A stretch of DNA of 64,000 nt, from the NCBI RefSeq assembly GCF_036227225.1, contig NZ_CP109444.1, positions 11,575,501 to 11,639,500 of the forward strand. The letters run 5' to 3'. The notes under the pieces are model-generated. The model was not told the DNA's origin and did not search any database. It saw nothing but the letters and a program-made list of their open reading frames with translations. The position numbers were made by a program, and so were the translations under genes. Within the stretch, counting starts at the first letter, position 1. Each line of letters opens with the position of its first letter. Positions 25,719-33,032 of the stretch are shown piece by piece. This DNA is from Streptomyces sp. NBC_01478 (GTDB lineage: Bacteria; Actinomycetota; Actinomycetes; Streptomycetales; Streptomycetaceae).

Positions 25719-28700
25719 TCACGATGTTCTCTTCGCTCGTGCCGTCCAGCTCAGTGCGGCTGCTCTTGCCAGGTGCAGGTGTGCGCGTTCCTCGGGGAGT
25801 CCCGGCCCGTGCATGCGGACGTGGTGGAGACGCAGCAGGTCCGGGAGCAGGTCCTGTGGGGACAGCGTTCCCGCGCCCTCAAGTGCGCTGCGGCAGGCGG
25901 CCAGCGCGGTGCGGCGTGCGGACCAGCTCGCGGTGACGCTCGCGTCCAGCGCCGGGGTGCCGGGGGCCTGGGGCGTGAGGAGGGCGGTCGTGAGGGCGAT
26001 GGTCTGGTCGTAGACCGCGCGGGGCGGGGCGCTCCTGTCCGTGTGGGTGTGGTCGACCAGCCAGCGCATCGCCTTCGCGTCGTCCCCGAGCAGACCGACG
26101 GCGATGTCCACCATGCTCGTCGCGGTCACCGCACGAGCGTCGGGAGCGTCTCGACCTGCCTGCGCGGTCAGTTGGGCGAGAACAGCGGCTGCGTCGGCGG
26201 CGAAGTACGCCTCGGCCGCTTCCATCGCCGCGGGGCCACCGAAGCGCGCGGTCTGCGGGAAGTAGGTCTCCAGGCTCGCGTGGGTGATCAGGCCCGCATG
26301 CCGAAGCCGCCGGGTCCACTCGCCGATCCGCTCGACAGCGGTGCCGAGTGAACCGGGCGCGCAGGCCAGACGGAGACGTAGGTGGTCCTCGGGATCGCGG
26401 TGGCGAACGAACCACCAGCGGGGCTCTCCCAACTCCCCGAGCAGGGACGGCAGATGCCGGGTCAGGAGCGGATCCTGGCGGTCGCGGCGTCCGTGCAGGC
26501 TGATGGAGAGCAGGTTGCCGCAGCCGGGCAGAAGGCCGTGCTCCCGAGTGGCGATGCTGCCGCGCGATCCGCGGACCGGGGCACGGGCCTGGTCCACAGC
26601 GGCCAGGGGGATGACGATCTCGTGGGCGTGCCCGCCGGTCCAGCCCAGGTCCCCGGGGTTCGGTGCGGCACGTAGCAGCACCTTGCGGTCGCGCTCCACG
26701 TGGGTACGGAGCAGGAGCCGGTGCGAGGGCTCCGCCAGGTCCAGGTCCATGCGCCGGTCTCCGTCGCCCAGGTACACGTGCTCGGGCAGGAGAACGTCAC
26801 GACGCAACTCGGCCAGGGCCTTGTCCCACTGCGGCCACGGCGTCCGTGCGTCGGGCAGGTCGTCGTCGCGAAGTGTCCAGCGGGCCGGGGACAGTTCGGT
26901 GCGCCCGTAGCGCAGTGCGGGGAGGAACGGCAGGCTGGACACAGCGGCTCCCCACGAGAACCCGGTGCACGGGACGGCCAGTGCCACCGGTGCCTCGATC
27001 AGGAACCGCGCCAGCGGATGGGTGTGGTGGGTCAGATCCACCGCGTTCAGCAGCATCGTGTGGACCGGGCGGCGGCGGGAGACCGAGACCAAGTGCAGTT
27101 GCTCGGCATCGGCGGTCAACGCCAGGTCCGTCACGGGCAGTTGGTCCGTGTCAGGGCCGTGGTAGTCGCCGAGGGGGATCACCACCTCCGCCACCTGCGG
27201 AGTGCGCGCGACGTTCACGGAGCGTATGTACAGCGGAGTGGTACTGATCTGCGCGATCAGCGCGTCCTGTTGTACGCCGGGCAGACCGGCGTACACGTCG
27301 GTCATCCGGCGGCGGTCGTCGGCGTCGAACAGGTGGAGAAAGCGCCCGGTGGCCGTTCCGGCCGCGCGGGCCACCCCCACGACGTGCAGCGTGAACTCCC
27401 CTTGTTCCAGGGCGGACAGGCTCGCGGCGTGGATCCGCACGGTCACCTCGGTGTTCGGCTGCACGGGCCTGCCGGGATCCGCCGGCGCCAGTTCGTCGAT
27501 CGTGGCATCGTCCAGCCGGACCTGGTGACGGCGGCTCGTCGCGGCGGTGTACGCGAGCGTCAGTAGCCGGCTGTCACGGGCGGTCAGCGTCGGGCCCGCC
27601 GGCGCGGTCGGGGACCCGAGGTAGCCGGACGGGTAGCCGAGGAGGTCGATGGCGTTCAGGACGGGTACCACCGCTCCCGGGCCGTAGCGATCGAGGAAGC
27701 GGCCGTGCCAGGCGACCCACCCGGGACTCAGCGCCGCCCGCGGCGCCAGGCGCGTGAGCACGCCGCCGGCCGACGCCACCTCCTCGGCCACCGCCTCCGG
27801 GATCACCAGGTCCCAGTCCAACCGCAGGTCGACGGCGAGCGCGGGTTTGGCGGCGGGACAGAGCCGTGACATCGCGGCCGTCACCCGTGCGCGTTCGGCG
27901 CGGGCGCCCGCGGGGGCGGTGATCGCGTCGTCGTGCCGTGCCAGTCCCTCCGCGACCTCGCACAACTCGGCGCCTTCAGCCGCGGGCAGGTGCCGTATCT
28001 GTCCGAGCAGGGCGGCGATCGGGCCGGAGGCCGTGACCGCGGGACGCAGACCGGTGATCAGGAATCGCTGTCGTACCAGGTTCGCGAGCAGGTTCTCGAT
28101 CGCGGTGCGCGAAGCGGCCGGGAAACCGGCGGAGAGCGTTTCGGCGAGAACGGCCCACAGAACCGGCGCCCGCGCGCCGTCCATGGCCATGCGGACCGGC
28201 CCGGTCGCGCGTATCCCCACGTGCGTGGGGTCGCCCCCGTGCGCACTGCTTGAGCGGTGCTCGATCATCAGGCGTCCGTCGCGCTCGAACGCGAGGCTGG
28301 AGGCGAGCAGCGTCAACTGGGGTCGGCGCGCGCGGTGTTCCTCCAGCCGGTCGACAAGTGCCGCGGTCCATGCCGCGTCCGGTCCGGTGACCGCCCGGTG
28401 CCCGGTGCCCGCACGCAGCAAGGGAGTTGCCCCGGTGCGGGCGGCCGCGACACCGGCGAACAGACCGAACGGAGTGGCACGTGAGCGGGCGCGCAGCAGG
28501 TAGCGCAACACCGACAGCACCGCGCGCCGGACGGCGAGTTCCGGCACCGGCTCGCCTACGCATATCTGGTGCACCCGTCTCGCCAGGTCGGGGCTGGAGA
28601 GCTCGACCGCGGTGGCGAAATCGGTTGCCTGCCAGAGCTGTTGAAGCCACGCCCGCCACGACTCCGTGTGCGCCGCCGGGCCGGTCAGGTCCGGCCAGAC

Positions 28701-28799
28701 CACCGGCTGGTCGGGACGCCGGACCGCCGCCCGCACCACGGCCGCATCGACATGGCGATACAAACAACCCCCCAGCAGCTCAACGGCGTTGTCCCGCAT
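25719..28799 (-). CDS. Full-length LanB-type (lantibiotic) dehydratase
   Basis: A 1026-residue protein with both halves of a class I LanB enzyme. The N-terminal glutamylation domain (about residues 1-690) contains the LRARSRATPFGLFAGV motif. The C-terminal elimination domain (SpaB_C, about 735-1015) contains PRWWFVRHRDPEDHLRLRL near residue 790. LanB enzymes use glutamyl-tRNA to glutamylate Ser/Thr of a precursor peptide, then eliminate glutamate to leave dehydroalanine or dehydrobutyrine. Having both domains in one chain matches lanthipeptide enzymes rather than split thiopeptide ones. It is divergent from a 50-residue precursor and radical enzymes. No LanC cyclase accompanies it and the precursor has no cysteine, so lanthionine is not expected. 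The ATG at 28799 has only a weak ribosome site. Confidence 0.9.
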   Translation of the reverse strand: MRDNAVELLGGCLYRHVDAAVVRAAVRRPDQPVVWPDLTGPAAHTESWRAWLQQLWQATDFATAVELSSPDLARRVHQICVGEPVPELAVRRAVLSVLRYLLRARSRATPFGLFAGVAAARTGATPLLRAGTGHRAVTGPDAAWTAALVDRLEEHRARRPQLTLLASSLAFERDGRLMIEHRSSSAHGGDPTHVGIRATGPVRMAMDGARAPVLWAVLAETLSAGFPAASRTAIENLLANLVRQRFLITGLRPAVTASGPIAALLGQIRHLPAAEGAELCEVAEGLARHDDAITAPAGARAERARVTAAMSRLCPAAKPALAVDLRLDWDLVIPEAVAEEVASAGGVLTRLAPRAALSPGWVAWHGRFLDRYGPGAVVPVLNAIDLLGYPSGYLGSPTAPAGPTLTARDSRLLTLAYTAATSRRHQVRLDDATIDELAPADPGRPVQPNTEVTVRIHAASLSALEQGEFTLHVVGVARAAGTATGRFLHLFDADDRRRMTDVYAGLPGVQQDALIAQISTTPLYIRSVNVARTPQVAEVVIPLGDYHGPDTDQLPVTDLALTADAEQLHLVSVSRRRPVHTMLLNAVDLTHHTHPLARFLIEAPVALAVPCTGFSWGAAVSSLPFLPALRYGRTELSPARWTLRDDDLPDARTPWPQWDKALAELRRDVLLPEHVYLGDGDRRMDLDLAEPSHRLLLRTHVERDRKVLLRAAPNPGDLGWTGGHAHEIVIPLAAVDQARAPVRGSRGSIATREHGLLPGCGNLLSISLHGRRDRQDPLLTRHLPSLLGELGEPRWWFVRHRDPEDHLRLRLACAPGSLGTAVERIGEWTRRLRHAGLITHASLETYFPQTARFGGPAAMEAAEAYFAADAAAVLAQLTAQAGRDAPDARAVTATSMVDIAVGLLGDDAKAMRWLVDHTHTDRSAPPRAVYDQTIALTTALLTPQAPGTPALDASVTASWSARRTALAACRSALEGAGTLSPQDLLPDLLRLHHVRMHGPGLPEERAHLHLARAAALSWTARAKRTS

Positions 28800-28838
28800 T
28801 TTTCCGAACTGCCCTGCTCCCAGGGCGAGTATGAGCCA

Positions 28839-28892
28839 TGGTCATTGTGGCGACTGCTGCGCCCCCTGGTGCCGCGCAGTCACAATGAGCCA
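28839..28892. promoter_or_regulatory. Inverted repeat in the dehydratase/precursor divergent region
   Basis: TGGTCATTGTG (28839-28849) and CACAATGAGCCA (28881-28892) are complementary apart from one extra base, separated by 31 bases. ATGAGCCA also occurs directly at 28831-28838 and again at 28885-28892. The site is 40-95 bases upstream of the dehydratase start. It could be an operator for a regulator controlling the divergent cluster. No regulator gene is present within the cluster. Confidence 0.45.
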
Positions 28893-28939
28893 CCGACCTG
28901 GCTGAATGTCGCCCCAACTAAACGACGACGTATGGGCTG

Positions 28940-28966
28940 TTGACGGACGTGCGGTCTGGCTAGCGT
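28940..28966 (+). promoter_or_regulatory. Candidate promoter for the RiPP precursor operon
   Basis: TTGACG (28940-28945) and TAGCGT (28961-28966) resemble the vegetative -35 and -10 elements of Streptomyces. The spacer is only 15 bases, shorter than the preferred 17-18, so strength is doubtful. A transcript starting near 28973 would have a leader of about 50 bases before the precursor ATG, with AGGGGAG as ribosome site at about 29010-29016. Confidence 0.45.
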
Positions 28967-29023
28967 GGGCGCGACACACGGCAAGCGGCACATTCCCATC
29001 ACCTTCGCGAAGGGGAGAAAATC

Positions 29024-29176
29024 ATGACTGCTGCATCTCCTGAGAAACTCGCCGATGAGGAATTCGGTGAGCTCGAAGAACTCCAGGTGATCGATTCCAG
29101 CGAGCTGAAGCTCGGCGCGGCGTACCACACGTACACCTACATCGCCGCGGAGAACACGGAGGACATCCCCGAATAG
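29024..29176 (+). CDS. RiPP precursor peptide (cysteine-free, 50 residues)
   Basis: Too short for most gene callers. ATG 29024 follows AGGGGAG; the stop is TAG at 29174. The first 30 residues are an acidic leader (EKLADEEFGELEELQVIDSSELKLG). The C-terminal part, about residues 32-50, reads AAYHTYTYIAAENTEDIPE and is the probable core. Threonines T36, T38 and T45 are candidate LanB substrates; all serines are in the leader. There is no cysteine, so neither thioether rings nor cysteine-directed oxidation are possible. Tyr34, Tyr37 and Tyr39, plus Ile40 and Asp47, are other possible targets. It is divergent from the dehydratase and 61 bases before the first radical SAM gene. The cleavage site after Gly31 is a guess. 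Confidence 0.82.
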   Translation: MTAASPEKLADEEFGELEELQVIDSSELKLGAAYHTYTYIAAENTEDIPE

Positions 29177-29237
29177 GACGCCCGGGAGACAAGGCGATTC
29201 TGCGACGGATGAGCCCGGTGGGACGAGGAGGTGGGTC

Positions 29238-31238
29238 GTGCCGTCCAGCCAGTCGACGGACCGTACCCGCACCGACGTCCTGTTGATCTTCCCGCCGCAG
29301 ACCGAGGCCAGGTTCTTCCCGTATCTGAGCCTGCCTTACCTGACCGGCCATCTGCGGCGCGGAGGTCGGCGGGTTCACCAGGCCGACCTGAACATCGCGG
29401 TGCTCCACGAACTGCTGCGATGTCCCGCGCTGTTGGACGACGCGGTCCGCGCCCAGGACACGAGCGACGACGGTACGGCCGTGAGCGACTGGTATCGCCG
29501 AGCGGTGGCCGACGTCTTCGCCGCGCACATCGGCGAACTGCGTGCCCACGTCCTGCACAAGGAGCCGGCCGGCGAGCTGGGCCCCGACCGCGCGGTCCGG
29601 CTCGCCACCCTGGCCCTCGAACTCCTGGTCCGCGACACCTTCCTGGTGCGGACCTGGGAGGACCTCGGCCGACTCGACGACGCCGTACGCCGGGCCGCGG
29701 ACCGGCCGCCCGCCGCATCGGACGTACCGCTCGTGTCGCTGCACCGCCTGGTGACCGAGCTGCTCGGTCGGCATCGTCCTCGGGTGGTCGGCCTGTCCGT
29801 GGCGTTCTTCAGCCAGCTCGCGCCCGCGCTGCTGATCGCCGCCTGGGTCCGGCAGTTGGCGCCGGACACCCAAATCTGTCTCGGCGGTCAGCAGGTGATG
29901 CTCCGTCACGACAGCCTCGTCCGGCTGCCCGTCGTCCGGGAAACGGTCGACGCCCTGTGCCCGACCGCCGGGGAAGAGCCGCTCGAACGCTGGCTGGACG
30001 CGCTGGACGGAACGGTTCCGCTGACCGCCGTGCCCGGCATGACCTGGCTGCCACGTTCCGGGGCCGGGCCGCGCACAGGACCCGCGGTGACCCTGCGCTT
30101 CCGTGACCTCGGACCGCCCGACTTCACCGGACTGCCGTTCCGCTCCTACCTCAACGACGCCCTGGAGCTCGCGATCGTCTCGTGCGTCGGCTGCTACTGG
30201 GGGCGGTGCGCGTTCTGCTCGTACGGCAACCGGTCGCTCCCGCAAGGGAGTTACCAGCAGGGCACCGCGCCCCAGATCGCCGACGCCGTAGAGGCCGTGG
30301 TCCGCGCCACCGGCACCCGGTACGTGTCGGTCGCGGACGAGAACACCAACCTGCGGCTGATCCTGAAGGCGATGCGCGCGGCACGCGCACGCGGCATCCG
30401 GGTCCGGTTCGGTGTTCGCGGCCGGCTGGAGGCCGCCCTGACCGACCCGGGGTTCTGCCACGACCTCGCCGCGGTCGGCTGCGCGATGATCTCGGTCGGC
30501 TACGAGGGCACCTCGCAGCGCCTGCTGGACCGGATGGAGCGGGGCGTCCGCGCGGCCGACTACCAGCGGATCCTCGACAACCTCGACGCGGCGGGCATCG
30601 CCGTCCGGTTCACCGTGATGGGCCAGGTCCTCGACGAGACGCCGGACGAGTTCGAGGCGTCCTTGCGCTTCCTCGTCGACAACGAGCGGCGGATCGGCAT
30701 CGACGCGCTGGAGCTGATGGTGGCGGAGCCCGGCAGCAGACTCGTGGGCAGCCCGGAGGAGTACGGGCTCGCCCTCGACACCTCGGACCGCCTCGCGGGC
30801 AACCCCGAGCTGAGCTATCTGGCCGGCCGGGTCGGCCACCCGCTGGCGGTGCGCGGCGGCCCGACGCGCACCGAGGCACTGGACCGGCTGGTGCGGATCT
30901 ACGACACCGTCAGACCGGGCCGTGCGAGCGCCTCGCACCCCGCCCAGAACGGCCATCGCACGCCCGCCGTCACAGCCCTGCGCCCCCACACGTGGGTACG
31001 CACCGTGCCCGCGCACGCCGACGACCGCACGGCCGACCGCGTCACCCTCGCCGACCTCGTCCGGGAGCGGTTCTACGCACTCTCCCGCGACGACGTGGAA
31101 CAGCGCGCCGACGGCCTGCTCACGGCCCGCACCGTCCGTGGCAGCCGACTGCTGGCCCGTCTGGCCGACGCGGCGGCGGGCACCCCCGACCCGGCACATT
31201 CAGCCGACCCGGCCCCCTCAGCCAGGAGTTCGTCATGA
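29238..31238 (+). CDS. Radical SAM protein with N-terminal cobalamin-binding-like domain
   Basis: A 666-residue protein starting at GTG 29238 behind GAGGAGGTGGG. The N-terminal region (FPPQTEARFFPYLSLPYLTGHLRRGG, and RPRVVGLSVAFFSQLAPALLIA, then ICLGGQQVML) is a B12-binding-type Rossmann domain. It lacks the DxHxxG histidine motif, as is common in RiPP relatives. The radical SAM core carries C316-x2-C319-x4-C324-x2-C327 (CVGCYWGRCAFC), with the cluster probably held by 319, 324 and 327. A long proline- and alanine-rich C-terminal part follows. B12 radical SAM enzymes typically methylate unactivated carbons of peptides. It is the first gene of the five-gene overlapping operon after the precursor, and its stop overlaps the next ATG. 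Confidence 0.85.
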   Translation: MPSSQSTDRTRTDVLLIFPPQTEARFFPYLSLPYLTGHLRRGGRRVHQADLNIAVLHELLRCPALLDDAVRAQDTSDDGTAVSDWYRRAVADVFAAHIGELRAHVLHKEPAGELGPDRAVRLATLALELLVRDTFLVRTWEDLGRLDDAVRRAADRPPAASDVPLVSLHRLVTELLGRHRPRVVGLSVAFFSQLAPALLIAAWVRQLAPDTQICLGGQQVMLRHDSLVRLPVVRETVDALCPTAGEEPLERWLDALDGTVPLTAVPGMTWLPRSGAGPRTGPAVTLRFRDLGPPDFTGLPFRSYLNDALELAIVSCVGCYWGRCAFCSYGNRSLPQGSYQQGTAPQIADAVEAVVRATGTRYVSVADENTNLRLILKAMRAARARGIRVRFGVRGRLEAALTDPGFCHDLAAVGCAMISVGYEGTSQRLLDRMERGVRAADYQRILDNLDAAGIAVRFTVMGQVLDETPDEFEASLRFLVDNERRIGIDALELMVAEPGSRLVGSPEEYGLALDTSDRLAGNPELSYLAGRVGHPLAVRGGPTRTEALDRLVRIYDTVRPGRASASHPAQNGHRTPAVTALRPHTWVRTVPAHADDRTADRVTLADLVRERFYALSRDDVEQRADGLLTARTVRGSRLLARLADAAAGTPDPAHSADPAPSARSSS

Positions 31239-32251
31239 CGCACCCGGCGCGCACCGCACCCGGCGGCGCCCCAACCGTCACCGCCACCGAATCCCCGCCC
31301 CGGATGGGCCTGGGCGTACTGATGGACATGCCGTGGGGCGGCGGACGCCTCGGCCGGCGCGGCATCGGATTCGTGGAGAGCGACGACGGCGGCGGAGACA
31401 TCACCGACCGGGTCCGCGCCTTCCTGCACCGCCACGGCGGCGACTTCGCCTACTCGGCCCTCGCGTTCCAGCCGCGCTCGCGCGCCCGCGTACAAACGGC
31501 CGACTACGTGCGCGCGTACGACCGCTTCTTCGAGGCGGTGCCCGCCGGTTCGGCCCGCGCCTTCCACCAGACCGAGCTGAACATGGGCACGCCCGAGCGC
31601 TACGACCGCCGCCCGGCCGCCGAGTTCACCAACGAACTGGCCGCCCGCCACGGCTTCTCCTGGGTGGTCGAGGACCTGGGCATCTGGAGCCTGCGCGGCA
31701 TACCGATGCCCTATCCGCTCCCGCCGCCGCTGACCGAACCGGGCCTGGAGATCGCCACCCGAAACGTGGCGGAGGCGGCCCGGCTGCTCGATCCGCCGCT
31801 GCACGTCGAGTTCCCCGGTTTCACGGAGGGCGGCTCGTTCGTCCTGGGGCACATGGACGCCTTCGAGTACTTCGCCCGGCTGGCGGAGGACGCCGACGTG
31901 CGGGTGACGCTCGACGTTGGCCATCTGCTCAGCTACCAGTGGCTGAGAGGACGTACCGGAATCAGCATGTACGACGGAATCGAGGCCCTGCCCCTCGCCC
32001 GTTGCCGCGAACTGCACCTGTCGGGCTGCCAGATCGTGGGCGGCAAGTTCCGCGACCTGCACCACGGAGTCCTGCTGGACGAGCAGTTGGAGCTCACCGA
32101 GTATCTGCTGCCGCGCTGCCCGAACCTCCTCGGGGTGTCCTACGAGGACCCGATGTACCGCGAGGACGGACAGTTGGTCGAGAAGTCCCGGCGGAACTAC
32201 GCGCGGCTGCGGGACCTGGTCGCCGACTGGCAGCGCGGGGAGGCGACATGA
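31235..32251 (+). CDS. DUF692/MNIO-like multinuclear iron oxidase (TIM-barrel)
   Basis: A 338-residue protein coupled by ATGA to the radical SAM gene. It reads as a TIM-barrel of the DUF692 group: GLGVLMDMPWG at the N-terminus, FHQTELNMGTPERY, then FSWVVEDLGIWSL. Later come LHVEFPGFTEGGSFVLGHMDAFEYF, VTLDVGHLLSYQW, and ELHLSGCQIVGGKFRDLHHG, ending with VSYEDPMYRED. The His, Asp and Glu residues at strand ends are right for a di- or tri-iron site. MNIO enzymes oxidise residues in RiPP precursors, mostly cysteine, sometimes a C-terminal aspartate. The precursor here has no cysteine, so another residue is modified. A sugar-isomerase-type TIM barrel is the alternative assignment. Confidence 0.72.
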   Translation: MTHPARTAPGGAPTVTATESPPRMGLGVLMDMPWGGGRLGRRGIGFVESDDGGGDITDRVRAFLHRHGGDFAYSALAFQPRSRARVQTADYVRAYDRFFEAVPAGSARAFHQTELNMGTPERYDRRPAAEFTNELAARHGFSWVVEDLGIWSLRGIPMPYPLPPPLTEPGLEIATRNVAEAARLLDPPLHVEFPGFTEGGSFVLGHMDAFEYFARLAEDADVRVTLDVGHLLSYQWLRGRTGISMYDGIEALPLARCRELHLSGCQIVGGKFRDLHHGVLLDEQLELTEYLLPRCPNLLGVSYEDPMYREDGQLVEKSRRNYARLRDLVADWQRGEAT

Positions 32252-33015
32252 CCACGGTGGAGCCGGGCGCGTCGCTGGACGGCGAGCGACTGACCGACCT
32301 GCTCATGCGACTTCTGCTGGACGCGGACCTGCGGGCCCGGCTCGCCGACGAGGGCGCCGAGGCCGTGGCGGCGGATCCCGGCGAGCTGGAGTGCCTGGCC
32401 TCCGTCGACCTGGCCGAACTGGACACCACCGCGCGCCGGTTGCGCTCCCAGGTCTGGCGGCCCGGCAGCGGCGGCAGCCTCGCGACCACGTTCCCGCGCT
32501 CCCTGCGGCTGCTCCAGGACACCGGTGCCACGGAGGCCGGCCTGCTCACCGGCTTCCTCGCCTCACCGCACCTCGCCCGGTACCGGCTGATCCCCTACAC
32601 CGCCCCCGGGCTGTCGGCGGAGGAGGCGTTCGCGTCCTACCTGCTGGACGGCGCCGGGTCAGGGGTGCTCCGCGACACAGTGACCCACGAGCTGATGATC
32701 GCCCTGTTCACCTCGCTGACGTGCGAGCAGCCGCTGTCGTTCGTGATCGAGGCGGAGGGAATCGTCCCGACCGACCGGGGCCACGCCGCCGTGCGTGCGT
32801 ATGCGGCGGCGTCCGTGGCCACTTGGGGAGCCACGTCGGCAAAGGTGACTGCGCACGCCGCGAACGCGGAAGCAGTGCACTACGCGTACTTCACCACGTC
32901 CGCCGGGCTGGCTCACGGCGTGGTGTCCGGGCGGGTGGCGGCGGCCTTCGAGGCCGGACCGTCGGACCGGCGCGAGACCGCGCGGCGGGCGCTTGCACGC
33001 CGCGGACTGTGGTGA
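32248..33015 (+). CDS. Putative MNIO partner / leader-binding protein, family unknown
   Basis: A 255-residue protein coupled by ATGA to the MNIO-like gene. The N-terminus (LTDLLMRLLLDADLRARLADEGAEAVAADPGELECLASVDLAEL) resembles the short helical modules in which a precursor- or nitrile-hydratase-like leader is embedded in a modifying protein. The middle reads SLATTFPRSLRLLQDTG. A C-terminal helical domain follows (DTVTHELMIALF, VRAYAAASVATWG). MNIO enzymes normally need a partner that binds the leader, and this gene sits exactly where such partners are encoded. I do not recognise the family with certainty; the role is inferred from position. Confidence 0.6.
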   Translation: MTTVEPGASLDGERLTDLLMRLLLDADLRARLADEGAEAVAADPGELECLASVDLAELDTTARRLRSQVWRPGSGGSLATTFPRSLRLLQDTGATEAGLLTGFLASPHLARYRLIPYTAPGLSAEEAFASYLLDGAGSGVLRDTVTHELMIALFTSLTCEQPLSFVIEAEGIVPTDRGHAAVRAYAAASVATWGATSAKVTAHAANAEAVHYAYFTTSAGLAHGVVSGRVAAAFEAGPSDRRETARRALARRGLW

Positions 33016-33032
33016 CGGGGAGAGGAACCGCC

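Noticed and set aside
29022-31199. A 725-codon minus-strand frame across the precursor and first radical SAM gene
   Set aside because: The plus strand has ribosome sites, a radical SAM cysteine motif and operon overlaps; the minus frame is a shadow.
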